DNA from: Steinernema hermaphroditum
Lineage: Eukaryota; Nematoda; Chromadorea; Rhabditida; Steinernematidae
Direction: 5' to 3'
NCBI GenBank assembly: GCA_030435675.1
Contig: CM059622.1
Location: forward strand, 10,540,001 to 10,604,000
DNA length: 64,000 nucleotides
The position numbers and the translations under genes are program-made. The notes under the pieces are model-generated. The model was not told the origin of the DNA and made no database searches. It saw only the letters and a list, made by a program, of their open reading frames with translations. Positions 1-11,708 of the stretch are shown here, piece by piece; within the stretch, counting starts at the first letter, position 1, and every line of letters starts with the position of its first letter.

Positions 1-54
1 CAATCAAAAGTTACGGATAGATTGTGGGAATTGGGCGGAATTGCCGCAGAAATA

Positions 55-1133
55 CAGGGTGTTCCATAAGTTCTGTAACGCCTAAAAATGGCTATATCTC
101 GACGAAAATCCAACGGATTCGTGTGAAAATCGGTACACCTATAAAAGAGAACCAGGAGAACAATTATCTATAACGATTAATTGAAATCGCCACATTCAGT
201 GGGAGAAAAGGCTTCAAGAAGTTTTCTAAAATTCTTCGTCGTGGCCACGAGCAGTTCATCGCCTATGCTCGCTCCAGAGATGGCTTCAGACTGTTTAAGC
301 TAGTGTTCTGGATTCGCGAGACTTCACTCTCCAAGAATCCATAGATGGCATAGTCCAGTGGGCTCAGGTCGGCGCTAATGAAGGGCCACATGTCCTTACC
401 CCACTAACTTGGGGCAGATCTGATTCGCGACCTCCATCGATAATTTCGGTCCATGCGCCGGAATCAACTCTTTCTGGAACACCTAATTATCGTTTTTAAA
501 GTGTTCCTAAGTGAATCTTGCCACATATGCCTTCAAATTCCATTCTTGATAGATTTTCGAATCAATCCTGACCCCTTTTTGGATAAAAACGGGTTTCGTT
601 TGGCCCATCCCGCATATTTTAGCGCATACCATGACGGGCTTCGATGGGAAATGGTTCCTTTTGAACTCAACAGATCGAGAAGAACCTGCTTCATGGAAAA
701 CTCACTCGTTATGCTGATTTTCTAATGTAGCACTCCGGATTTCGCTCAAATCGCTTCTTCACACCTTAAATCATCAATCTGGTTCGCGCACTCTTCGGTC
801 TTTCACTTCTAGGACTAGGTTATATGAATTTCGCGGCTTCATAAAGGCGCAGAAGTCGTTTCGCTGCGGTACAAGCTTTCCGCGAGCCAGATTCAGCAAC
901 TTTCCAATGTCCGATTTTGACCTCCTTCCGCGAAATACGAAACGGCCGCGAAACTCTTTTCTTTGGAGGCCATGACAAATTCTTATAATATTGCGGAATA
1001 TCAGGGAAACAGTGGATATAAGATAAAAAAGGGCCAAGAAAAGCGCAGTAAACGTCAAAATAAGTGAAAAGCAAAAAAAATCAACTCAAAACACACATTT
1101 TGAAATCCGTTACAGAACTTATGGAACACCCTG
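55..1133 (-). mobile_element. Decayed mariner-type transposon, copy 1
   Basis: The two ends are perfect inverted repeats of 26 bp (55-80 and 1108-1133) and each is flanked by TA (53-54, 1134-1135), the target-site signature of Tc1/mariner elements. On the minus strand a transposase relic starts near 973 (first residues MASKEKSFAAVSYF) and includes a linker-like stretch SPRSERPKSARTR. Near 350-375 is the reading DLSPLDYAI, typical of the region around the last catalytic aspartate of mariner transposases. Stops and frame changes break the frame, so it cannot encode an active enzyme. Internal sequence matches the element at 39381-40269. Identification rests on end structure and motifs; the subfamily is not resolved. 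Confidence 0.85.
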
Positions 1134-1327
1134 TACCTCGAAACGAAGCGGCGCACACAGTAGCCGCAAAACCCATACGAAAGAGCGCAAAAACAGTACA
1201 CCGTAATCGCCCGTTACAAATAAAAGTGACGCGCGACAGGACTCGTTTTCGGACTCGTCGGCATCTCTGGTTCGAGTTATAAACGCGCTGCCGCTTGCTT
1301 CAAAACTCTTTTCTCCAGATAGAAACG

Positions 1328-2378
1328 ATGCTACTCCACTTTCTTCGGAACGTCACCCCCCAAAGGATCTCTTCCCTTTGCCAGCGAAAGATCTCGGCCT
1401 CGTCTCGGAACCTCCTCCAATCGACGTCTAAAGAGTGTCACTCCGCCCAGTGGAACAGATTCTTCACCAAAAGTAGGCCCCTCCGGATATTAGGGGATGT
1501 CAAAAGTCTCTCTTTAGGCAACAAAGTGGCGGAAGCCGTCCTGGCCGGAGCCGGCGCCTTCGGGATCGGCTCGCTCTGCTACTACGGGCTTCAGTTCCAC
1601 AAGGGCACGTCCACCGAAAGCATCGTCGCCAAGTCACCGTGCTGGAGTCAGGAGGTGCGAGACCGTATCGGCTCCACATACTTGTACCTCATGGGATCCC
1701 TCGGGATCTGCGCCGTCTCCACTTTTCTGGGTGCCCGATCCCCCCTCATCATGAGAATGGCCACTTCGCAGAACTTTGGCGTCTTCGCCTCCTTGGTGGG
1801 CATCGGAGTTGGGCTCGCTTTGCTCAATCGCTTCATCCCAAAAGAGCACACAGTGCCTAAACACCTCGCATGGGTCGCGTTTCCTGTCTTCTGTGGCCTT
1901 ATTTCTGCACCCCTCACTGCTCTGGGAGGTTAGGTCCTGATGCGCGCCACCCTCTACACGGCCGCCTTGGTCGGCGGTAAGAATCGCCTGCTCTTCAACA
2001 CTACAGTACTCTTTACTGGGGACGTCCCGCCCTGATGTCCCTAACCACCTACCTGGCTGTTGCCCTCCCGTGCCTCTTCATCCCCCCACTGAGACCTCTT
2101 CTTATCCCCATAGACTTGCCCCTCACCGCGGCCAGTCTCATCATCTTCAACGCCTTCCTCCTCTACGATACCCAGAAGGTCGTCAAGAGGGCCGAGACCT
2201 ACCCCGACTTCGACCCGATCGCCGAGTAGGTCATCCCCATGTAGTGCCTATTTGTACCTTTCCAAATTTTAGGCAAGTTTCCATCTTCCTCGACGTCATC
2301 ATTTTCTTCTACGACATCTGCACTTTAATTGATAAGCAAATCAAGTGGGGAGGCAAAGGAGGGCGAAGAAGGCGCTAA
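1328..2378 (+). pseudogene. GHITM: GHITM/TMBIM5-type mitochondrial membrane protein, apparently broken
   Basis: GHITM is an inner-mitochondrial-membrane protein of the BAX-inhibitor-1 family that helps keep cristae shape. The start at 1328 lies ten bases after a ttctccag acceptor and opens with an arginine-rich, acid-poor leader suited to mitochondrial import. Helices follow, ending in APLTALGG. An in-frame TAG then replaces the residue before VLMRATLYTAALVGG, although that segment continues in register with the family. About 20 family residues after it are missing or unrecognisable. FLLYDTQKVVKRAE resumes near 2157, and a short intron (donor GTAGGT near 2225, acceptor ending 2270) restores the last helix and a basic tail ending at 2378. 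An AATAAA follows near 2476. The stop plus the lost segment argue for a pseudogene, or an assembly error. Family identity is sure, the broken state less so. Confidence 0.7.
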
Positions 2379-2774
2379 TGCCAACGCCCTTCGAATCCTA
2401 AAAGGATAAGTTCGCCTCCGCCTACCTCCACTCGAATCTGATTCTGTCTTTCTGCCCTTGTCCCATGGCGTAACAATAAATAACAATGTTGATTTATCCT
2501 CCGTATTGGAATCAAATGATACCGTATAAATTCCGGGAGAAATCCTACTTTGTGACGCAAATTAGAAAAGTGTCCAAGTCGGGTCAAAACCCGGCGTGTT
2601 ATGTGTTGGATGCATCGTCTTTCATAATAATTGCCTACTTAGAGTTTGAGCCCGATAAACATCACACATTCGGACGAGTCTAAGAAAGTCGCTGCACATT
2701 ATAGAACATCTCTTACATGATTAGTCCCTGGAACGTAATCTGCTAATGTAACTTATTTTATCTGGAAGGGGAAG
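2379..2774. other. Intergenic, GHITM relic to receptor A
   Basis: These 396 bases hold the 3' end of the GHITM relic, including AATAAA near 2476, and the 3' flank of receptor A on the other strand. I see no gene in them. Confidence 0.6.
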
Positions 2775-3782
2775 CTAGGAATTAGTGCCACAGGAGACGG
2801 AGAGCTTAGAAACGCGGACGTTGAACCAGTAGAAGAGGATGGAACCCGCGAGGAGATCGATCGAGCGGATAACTTTGTTGACGAAGATGACGAGGAAGTA
2901 AAAGGAATCGCTTTTCTAAACAGACCATCTGTTCAGAGAAAGCCCCTTCTTCGACTTGAGCACCGAAGTGGAGGCGGCGACTTCCACGACGAAGGTGAAA
3001 ATGAGGACGGAGGAGTGGAGAAGGGCGATGCATTTGAGGAACTGATTGGCCTGGAGCGATCTCTTGGGCACCAGGGGAGGCGCCAAAGCTCACCTTGTTC
3101 AGGGTCTTCGTTGTTTTCGACTTTCTACTGATCTTCTCGACTGAACGCCGCAGAACGAAGAGGAAGACGAGGGAGAAGAAGAAGTCGGCGACGCTGGCGA
3201 TCGCCCGGGATACGGTATAGACGAGTTGGTAGAAGAAAACGGAGCTGAGGATGCATTGATTCACGAAGCAATCTGCAAGTGGGACCTCATGGCACAAGAG
3301 TCAAAAGCCTAAGTCTTACCTTGTGGAATCGCCGTTTGGATGCAACCAGGACAGAAGACCGAGAAGGCGAGTCCGTAGCAGACGGCGAAGGCGACCGAAC
3401 ATGCGCCGATTCCGTGGAGCAGGGCCAAGATGAGGGCCTTCGGGGGGCGCCTGGCCCTTACGAGGTGGACGATCCTGGCGACAAGGAGCGCTGTGGCGGA
3501 AGCGTTGTAGGCCGAAACGAAGAGAAAGTAGGGGAGCGTGCCCCAGACGAGGAGCCGGGAAGTGACGCTGAGACCGTTGAGGAGGCCGAGGATCTGAAGG
3601 ATCCAGAGGAGCGTCGAGGCGACGATGGAGACAGTGGCGGCGGCGTTGGAGACGACGAGAACGCTCATGAGGGGGACGTGGCGGAAGGAGAAGTTCTTGA
3701 AAATGGCGACGAGGAAACGGAGGTTCAGAAGACAGACGGCGGCGGTGAGGAGGTAGCCGAGAAGGGCGCCGAGCGGAGACAT
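2775..3782 (-). CDS. Serpentine receptor-like protein A (7 TM, 289 aa)
   Basis: Predicted seven-helix plasma-membrane receptor, probably chemosensory. Coding exons on the minus strand: 3782-3320, 3272-3094, 3050-2964 and 2915-2775, lengths 463, 179, 87 and 141 nt; shared intron phases are 1, 0, 0. The ATG lies just after a ccctttcag acceptor. Exon 1 holds helices 1-4 and a helix-3 end reading YNASATALLVAR. Exon 2 opens with C-FVNQ-C and helix 5; exons 3 and 4 carry helices 6 and 7. The last intron has a weak GTGCTC donor, but removing it drops an in-frame TAG and gives an ungapped match to receptor B's last exon (shared D, K, F, Y, R positions), so I treat the gene as intact. It matches D and E in length and exon plan. 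I cannot name a C. elegans receptor class. Confidence 0.68.
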
Positions 3783-5921
3783 CGCTAGGGCATCTGAAAG
3801 GGCTGGCGACAAATGAGTGATTTAATTAGGGGAGCGCGTGCGAGGGAAAGGCGCTTATTAGGGCTGCAGAAGAGTACTCCGGACACGGCTAATCACTCGC
3901 CGTGAGTGACACTTTTGTGCTAAAAATATGGACTTCCAACAGATCGAGGAATGTTCCCGGAAGCAGGGCAAAGGAGTACTATGTGCAATCAGAGGGAGCC
4001 CCATGGCACGAAACACCCCTGTACTTAGTCCGTGGTTAGGCGAAAGCACGTGGGAAAACAGTGCAGAGATGTGCATGTGAGTGATAAATTCGGGATTCGC
4101 AAAGAGTCCGTTGTTTTTAGTTTAGGATGCACGGCGACGTGATGGGAATGTCCTTTTGAAAACATCTCCACGGATCTTTAATGAAAAGGGCGATCGTCGA
4201 CGGATCAGAAGGATGAGGCTCGTCAATTAGGACTGAAAACGCAAGGAGGCAGAAGCAAAAGAGACGGAAAATGATCGATGTTCGCAAAAATGCGCAAAAA
4301 GACGCGACTTTTGGAAATCTGGAGAGGCCACAAATTCTGCAAAGAACTCCACAGCCTCTTCTGGATAGTGATCCTGACGTGGATGAAAAATACGTCAAAA
4401 CTTTTGAGAGCACGCCGAAACTACGAGTCTCAATTCGACCAGAAAAGGGCGAAATGAATCGACGATTCTGTACAGGGAGTTCTTGAGGTCAAAACAACAT
4501 GGACATCGTTGTAAGATTCACAGCTCCAGGCACCAAGGTCAGAAAGATTTTTGATCTGTGCTAGGGTAAGTTACGGTAGAATTACGGTCTTCTATTTGTT
4601 TTTCATGTCTGGTAAGCTTTTGTAATCTCTTTTAATCCCTAAAAACAAACAAAGCGCCAAGAAACGTTGTTGTAACTAGGTAAGTCAGAAGACTTACGGA
4701 CGCGACGCGGAAAATGAGTCTTTCAAGAATCACTTTCTTCCGTGTTACGACGGTCTTTGACGTTTGAAGAAACAAAGCGCTGACAAAATCAGAGAACGTT
4801 TTAGATTACGAACAAAAGTTTTTCCCACGAATTAACGGGTAACAAATGGGTAACAAACAGGATACGGAAGACGGAATCTGAGCCTCATAAACAGCGAACA
4901 AAATGGCGGAAGGGGCAAAGTTGAGAGCGATACGGCATGCCTAACAACCGTCTAGTGCACCTCCTCAAGGTTAGGCGCTCAAGTGATGTGCGTCGTCTTA
5001 CTACTTATTAGGTGCAATATTTCAGGCAGAATAGAAGTGAATATGAGTGACTGCCGTCCTTAAACGTGACCCCGAAAGCAGAACCGTGAGAAAACCCCCC
5101 TAATGGCATAAACCGATTCGAAAGTAATTAATTCGATTCCCATCCATCAACTTCAAGAAACTTCTGGTGGAGTGTCACTTCCAGAGTGTTCCTCTAGAGT
5201 TCTAGAGTGGAGTGTCTTCTGTTTATTTGGTTCAAGGTAGAATGCACTTTGCATGCACCTTAAGAGATACAGAGAGCAATTAAACGAGAGAGGAGGGCGA
5301 TGAAATCCAGAGTTGATCCTTCTAGGAAGGGGCGCCTTCCATTTGGCCATGTGGGGAAACAATCAGCAGGTAATCCGCTTTCGGAGTAATTCGGTTTCGA
5401 GTGGAACGGAGCTTTTTTAGTCGAACTCTAATGCCGGATTCGATTCATTAGTCACCGTGTCGCCGAAACGAGGGATTTGGAATATTCACATAATGAAATA
5501 AGAGGAAATTTGGAATTAGCGTATAAATTTCTAATTATTACTAAAATTCTAAAATTCGCCCCTTCAGCGAATCGAACAGTGAACTTAGAGGCCGTCTGCA
5601 GATGTTCCATTCCAATCACTACGGTAGTACGTGCCCGAGTTGTTGTTCCCCCCCCCCCCCTTCCCTCCGCCACACACATCTGATCTCATCTTGTCCATAT
5701 GTTCATGGCGAACGTTTTCAGAGCGTTTCAGGCGTTCGTGGGGTGAGTCATCCTGGCGCGATGACTCTGCCGCATTACTCGTCCCCAACTTTGTTTGTTT
5801 CGCCTGTCCGCGCGTGTGATCACTCATTCTTCTCTGCATCGCTATTTCCAAACCCCTTTGCATCGCATAGCACCTATTTACTCCTGCTTCTCGGCCTCCC
5901 TCCCTAATCAGCATACCCGCC
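3783..5921. other. Intergenic, receptor A to Rab gene
   Basis: No convincing gene. Two short overlapping frames occur near 4271-4486, without a splice acceptor before their ATGs. A run of C bases lies near 5650. The stretch probably holds the promoters of the divergent receptor A and Rab genes. Confidence 0.5.
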
Positions 5922-6604
5922 ATGTCGGAGAAGAACTCGCGCATCCTGAAGGTGATCGTCCTCGGCGACTCTGGCGTCGGGAAGACGTCGCTCCTCAAAC
6001 AGTACGTCGACCACTCCTTCGCGCAGCACTACAAGGCCACTGTGGGAGTCGACTTCCTCACCAAGACCCTAAAGGTGGCCAAGAGGAGCGTCACCGTGCA
6101 GCTCTGGGACACCGCCGGCCAAGAGCGCTTCCAGTCCCTCGGGTGCTCCTTCTTCCGCGGCGCCGACGGAGTCATCCTCACCTACGACGTCACCAACAGA
6201 GATTCTCTGAGGTCGCTGGAGCACTGGAAGGACGACTTTCTCATCCAGTCGTGGTAGGACTCTCAATTAGACAGTAGACATAGTCATCTTCTTCCCGTTT
6301 CAGTCCCGCAAATCCAGAGAACTTCCCTACCGTAGTCGTCGGTAACAAAATCGACCGGAGCGATCGGAAAGTGTCCTTGAATTCGGCGGAGAAGTTCTGC
6401 CTGGAACACGGAAACCTGCCACACTTCGAAGTGTCGGCCAAGGAGGGCATCAACGTGGACGAGGCCGTGCAGACGCTCATCGAGAAGGCCGTCAACCAGC
6501 TGCCCGAGGAGGAGGAGTTCTCCTTCTTCACCACACAGCTCGATGTGAAACCTCGACAGTCGGGAATCCTCTGGAAAATCTTCGGGAACTGCCCCTTCTT
6601 CTGA
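5922..6604 (+). CDS. Rab7-like small GTPase with C-P-F-F C-terminus (210 aa)
   Basis: Small Ras-like GTPase, by similarity a regulator of late endosome or lysosome traffic. Exons are 5922-6253 and 6304-6604, separated by a 50-nt intron. All nucleotide motifs are present: P-loop GDSGVGKT (15-22), switch I with T40 inside [16 protein letters not shown] (62-68), NKID (125-128) and SAK (155-157). The run [14 protein letters not shown] matches the Rab7 region FLIQASPRDPENFP closely. The end is unusual: Rab7 ends in a C-x-C pair, whereas this protein has one terminal cysteine in C-P-F-F (207-210), which looks like a CaaX box. AATAAA is at 6624-6629. Rab7-type identity is strong; I cannot tell the true RAB-7 from a nematode paralogue, and the ending suggests a paralogue. 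Confidence 0.9.
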
Positions 6605-6758
6605 GCAGTCTTTGGGGGACGTCAATAAAAACGTGTTGTGTCAAAGCAGTTAAGGGTTCGGGAAAGGTTCAACGATCTCCACCCACAAATTGATTTACAG
6701 AGCCTGGGTAAATTAATCTCTGCGAGGAAGTCGTTAATCTCGTCCGCTTTTTGTGGGA

Positions 6759-8319
6759 ATGAGTGATGCCGATGACGGCAGAATTATTTGGGACATCGTG
6801 AATCGGCCGATTTTGACTAATTTAGTCAGAGTAATGACCGAAATGATCGAAGTTCAGATGGCCAAAGGTAAAAAAATAGAGAACTGTTGATCGCCAGGTT
6901 GTGCCAAGTAGCTGAAATGAACGCACCTCTTTACTTTTCTGTGGATTGCTATGAAATGGCGTTCGCAAGATCACCAAAGAGCGTCCGTCTGCAGCGAAGA
7001 TGTGACCGCTTTCTCCAAAGAAACCAGTCCTTCTCTCGCACGATCGATCGATTTGTTCCGATGAACTTCGCCTCGGTTGGTCATCTGGCCGACAGCTTGT
7101 TCTTCAAATCCTCCAGAGGCAGCTCGAGGAGGGAGGAGCGCCGGAGTCCTCTAGAAGAGCTTCTAGAGGATGGACGGCGATGGAGTCGGGCGAACTGCCC
7201 GCAGATATCCATCTTCTTCACCGTCGTCATTCTGCTCCGCCATGGCTTTGTTTATCTGTGGAACTTTCTGAAGGCGTTCGATCTGAGTCTCCGCTGCGAG
7301 AAGAAGGTGTTCTTCGTGAACGACTCCCGGGAAGAGGTGCTCGTGTGCGTGGATTCTAGGGAGAGGAGTCTGCCGGATAAGCTGAAAGAGGAAGATGCAG
7401 GTAGATGAGTCTTCGTAGCGATGATCATATCAACTTATAGGGATCCTTGATGCACTGGCCGAGGGATTCCAGAAGGTCGGACAGAAGACTGCCGACCTTC
7501 TTGTGGTGGCAAGGAAAGCGAAGTTCTCCTATTCGCTCTACGTCACCGTTTTGGTGATCAAAGGAGGTGAGCAACACTTCGAAAACCGTCTTCCTGTAAA
7601 TTCCAGCTAAAGAGAAACTCGAAACCAGCTGCATTTCCCACCCGATCGATCGCTACAGTACCGTCGTCCTCAAGGACGGCGCCGTCAAGGTCGTAAAAAG
7701 TGAAACCTTGCCCGCCGGATCGATCAGTGACAGGTGGAGTAATGCTTCTGGCGACGATGACTCTTGGTTTCAGTAGTGTGACAGTAGCGAGGAGTCCGTC
7801 GCAGTGCTATAATTTCCAGAATTGGTTTTGGAGAAACGTCGACAGATTCTGCTGGCAGCTGAGTCGGAAGTGTCCTCGTCTTGGCGTTCTGGTTAGCAAT
7901 AGCACGAGTGGAACCATCCTGGTGCGCTGTGTGGTCGATGGAACGGAGAGGGAAGAAGGTGGGCGAACCCAATCCGACCCTTTTGTGATGAAAGTGACAG
8001 AGACGCCAGAACAGTTCCTTTCCGGGACGTGGACAAGGGTGCCGTCCAAGAGGAGGGTGCTATTCGAACCTGAGGGAGTCCCAACGGAGGGATCTGCACT
8101 GGAGATGCACCTCTTGGTGTACTCGATAGGTGAGGACTGGGGTTCCGCCTTCTCTAAGGCTTAACCACTTCAGCGGAAGGGAGAGTACATTGCCTCAAAA
8201 GATCAGCAGACACGACGGACGTCTCCTTTCCCGAAAACTTCGGAGAGTCTATGGACAAATCGAGAAGAAAGGAGCTGGAAGAGCTCGAAAAGAAACGACT
8301 AGCTCTGCACTATGACTAA
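6759..8319 (+). CDS. Unknown 450-residue protein with one likely membrane helix
   Basis: I do not recognise this protein. Six exons join in frame: 6759-6867, 6912-7400, 7441-7566, 7607-7733, 7774-8129 and 8174-8319, with introns of 40-44 nt. The phase agreement at every junction is the main evidence that the gene is real. One hydrophobic stretch near residues 140-160 (FFTVVILLRHGFVYLWNFL) may span a membrane. The rest is mixed charged sequence ending in a lysine/glutamate-rich tail (RRKELEELEKKR). A further 42-nt stretch starting with GTGGGC near 7960 could also be an optional intron. The stop codon overlaps an AATAAA signal at 8318-8323. The plus-strand neighbour upstream is the Rab gene, whose stop is about 150 bases away, close enough for a shared operon. 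Confidence 0.65.
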
Positions 8320-8930
8320 TAAAGGAAACAATTCAGAGATGATCGCCACTTCGTACGATTCATAACATTGATTTCTCTAAAAAATGACTTCAAGCTTTCG
8401 CCTCAAAGGTGAGAGCGAATTTCTCTTTATTAAACCGTCGAAGAACTTTTCAATACAGGTCTCTCATGGCGCGATTAGAGCTTCAAAGATAGGTGCTAAT
8501 AGGGCTAAGCAAGGACATCCGAGTTGATCATATAGAGCTGTTTTACAACGTCTTCCTTCTGAGACCTATGTTGAAGACCACATCGGGCATCACCCTTCAC
8601 CGCCTCGTCCTGTACAGGCCTCAGTTCTCTCCTCCCTTCAAAGGCTGTTCTGTTTTGGCCTTTGTATGGCCTCGATCTTTCATAGCCCTTGTAAATTTGG
8701 GCGGAAATGTCCAGCAGACGATGTGTGATTCACCTCAAATGTGCAGATCCTCCTGAACTTTTCCAGTTGCATCAGTGATAGTGGAAAGCACTCTATGTTT
8801 GGTTCTAGAGGGCGCAAACTAGATTTTCTGTTTTCGCCCTCTATCCACCTCACAACTTTGCCACTCCCGATGTTTTTCTGGGTCACAAATCATTTGCATA
8901 TCCACATGAAGTTTCACTTTCGCAGCGGAA
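8320..8930. other. Intergenic, unknown gene to secreted protein
   Basis: An isolated ATG with a nearby donor (near 8384-8410) gives no onward open frame. Nothing else is supported. Confidence 0.4.
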
Positions 8931-9290
8931 ATGATCGTCCTGATATTCCTCTCCCTCCTTCTCCCCCAGTCCTCGGCGCTTCTCTGCTTCGCAAATGACC
9001 ACAACGGTACCATTCAGTCCCTTCAACTTTAATGGCCAACTTCTAAAGACTCCGCTCGTCATTTCCCTCCTCCCGAAGGTCCTCGACGACCACCCACCGA
9101 GGTGGAGAAGCCGGAAGATGAGGTGGAAGACCCTCTGACAGACGCTTCGAGCTCCGTCGTCAACATCACAGAAGTGGCGATGAAAGGAGTGGACATCTTC
9201 GTGCAGTCCGTTTTCCGACTCTTCCACGACGTCGCCAGGGGAGTTGAGGATGCGGTCAAAAAGGTGGCCGACTTCGCCTCGCGTAAGTGA
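8931..9290 (+). CDS. Small predicted secreted protein
   Basis: The first exon (8931-9006) encodes a classical signal peptide, MIVLIFLSLLLPQSSA, likely cut just after it. A 42-nt intron (9007-9048) with a plain ...taaag acceptor joins exon 2 (9049-9290). The mature part has a proline-rich stretch (FPPPEGPRRPP), an acidic stretch (EKPEDEVEDP), then an amphipathic region of V, F and K residues. Read straight through, the frame stops at 9288-9290. A GTAAGT donor at the same place could splice to a few more residues, so the 3' end is uncertain. AATAAA is at 9520-9525. No family recognised; secretion is inferred from the leader only. Confidence 0.55.
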
Positions 9291-11708
9291 CCCAAGACCT
9301 ATCTAGATCTGCACAGCAAGTTCTACAGTCAGTCGCTCGTGATTTAGGTTCCGCGGAAATTTTAGGTCGTCTGCTTTAGAGAGAGGAGCGGAAGAAGGTC
9401 GGACGTCAGAGGGCTTGACGAAGACGACACCTTCTCTGCAAGCAGAATGGGTTGAATGGTGGCGACTTCCCGAGCATCGTGGTGTGTTTTGGCAGCGAAA
9501 GACTTTGCCTAAACGTTAGAATAAAGCAAAAATATGTACTTGCTCTGTTTTCGACAGAAACTGTACCGGGGCTCGCTTAATATACTCGCTGAATACGCGG
9601 AACTGAAGGGTCGGACTTCGTCCCAGCAGGATTAACTATAATTCTTCTCTTCACAAACGCAGATGATTCTGAATGGACAGAAGGTCGCCACCGTTTATGC
9701 AGGGAAGCGCGTACGCTGTCCCCTAACGCAAAAATTTAGCTGTTGGCCAACTCCACCTCGGAGCAGCCACACGGGTCAGCCGGGACCGAAAGTGCAGTGG
9801 TCACAGCCTCGCCGCGGATCCCTCGCCTCGGTGATCGCGAGGAGATCCCAGCAACGTAATTTAGCTACAGGCTTGCACCGGGACATTTCAATGGCACCCG
9901 ACGATTTCGGCGCCTCGGAGCGACGCGTCTACGGCAGACGAACAGAGAAAACGAAGAGGGAGGGTGTAAGGGGGAAAAAATTCAGAATTCGACGCGCTTT
10001 TTTACCGAAATTTCGTCGTTTCAATGATATCGATATCGTCGTTTCAATGCGGAACTGTTTGTTTTTCTCCTAAAACGGAACATCTGAGTGAATTTTAGAA
10101 CTGCAGCGTTCGGCTCCATTCATCATGAAAGGTCAAGTCTGCTTTTCTCTGCACACACAGAATTTAGGAAACCATTCTATTGCACTCTCCACACAGTGTT
10201 CTGTCCACGTTTTTATCAGAAAGACATGGATTTCCCAGCCGATAGGCATGTTCTACCACAGCTACCATAGAAACGTTAATGAAACATCGCCACGCACACC
10301 AACACAAAGGAACATTAAATTGGATGGCGAAAGCTGCTTTCGAAAACAAAGGAGTTTCTCACGATTCGGGGCAGATGAATGCCTGTTTTCTTCGATTCCT
10401 ACCTTCTTGGTTGACGGTCTTCTCAGGTTTGTAGGGACTGAGACATGTTTTCGATCTTGCTGGAGCGCGTCAAATGTCTTGACGCACATTAGTGCACCTT
10501 TGCATGTTCCTCGTTATTTTCCGCTAGATCGCATTTCAGAGAGTCCCTTTGCATCTCGATATGATATGTTTTTGGCGCCCACGAAGTGCTCATTGTTCAT
10601 CGACCATTTCAGGACAGTTGGACGGCTGTTCCACGCCTAATTCTCAAAAAGCGGAATGAAAGCATGTAGATTTAATCCAGGCTCGCCTTTTACCTTAAAC
10701 TACACGAGAATACCCGAGTTTATCACAATGTTCCGGCTCTGATTTAGGAGAGTTTCGATTGTTTTGATCTACTGTTAAAGTAGAAATCGAGTAATCTTGT
10801 CGCATCGCGTTTCTTGAAGAAATTTGAATGAAGTAAAGTTCCACATTATCAGAACAAGCCTGACATAGCAGTGTAAATGCAAGAGACAGATTTCTTCAAA
10901 TTCTCTCCTTTTCTCGAAATATTAGGCTAGATCTGACTTAATATTAGCGACAGCTGCTATGTCGGCACAGTGCACCAAACCAAAAATACACCAAAAATGA
11001 TCTTTGTTACTGTTAGCAAGAACGGACAGTACGAATCGGTGTAATTTGGCGCTTGCGAAAGCCATTGAGATCCATCGATCGACAAGCAGTATCAGATGAG
11101 TCACCGCAGAATTTGTTTTTTGTCTTTCTTGTGTAAAGTAGCGATTCTTAAAGTGAATTCTTCGGAGAGGACTTGCCCTAAAAAAATAAAACTTAAAAGG
11201 AAAAAATCTCACCATTTAATCCCCTTCTTCTACAGCCAACCGAGTACTTCCTTCATCTCAGATCCGTTGTTATTTCTGAGGCCCTTTTTCCCTATCCGTT
11301 GCCGGCCACAGACGATAATCGAATCGCGCGAAGGGTCATTCTCGGTTGCTATGCGCATTCGGAGTCCGTTGAGAACGCCGTTCCTTCCTCCATCTTGTCC
11401 GATCGGCCGATCGGCGCCGTAATCCCGACTCCAGGTGAGTGGGATCGACGACCATTCCGCGAAACCGTCTCCGTCGCCCTCGCCGATAATTGTTTTTTCG
11501 GCGCCAATGACGCCAAGCCGGCCCAATCCGAGGCCTCGAGGCGCATTTGTTGCAATTGGCGCTGCAGGCCTGCATGCGGATCTGGCGAACGGATCGCGAT
11601 TTCGTTGAAATCCCGCGGCCGCGCGTTCCAAACACCCCCGCGCGAACGTCCGCATTGTTCGAATTCGGTGGAAGTCGGTTTGTTCAGTTGTTTTCGTCTC
11701 CCTTTCAG
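9291..11708. other. Gene-poor stretch
   Basis: It begins with the 3' end of the secreted-protein gene (AATAAA 9520-9525). Frames such as 9663-10073 show no splice context or family resemblance. A GC-rich block begins near 11230 and contains a good splice donor after 11432, which could end a non-coding first exon of the transcript whose next exon is at 11709. Confidence 0.4.

Noticed and set aside
2916..2918. In-frame TAG in receptor A suggesting a pseudogene
   Set aside because: It is the end of a 48-nt intron; splicing it out gives an ungapped match to receptor B's last exon and the same exon length as receptor E.
4271..4486. Two overlapping short frames, one with a hydrophobic stretch (HSLFWIVILTWM)
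   Set aside because: Neither has an acceptor before its ATG or a partner exon, and there is no way to choose between them.
9663..10073. 136-codon plus-strand open frame
   Set aside because: Composition is low-quality for coding, with no signals at either end and no recognisable motif.
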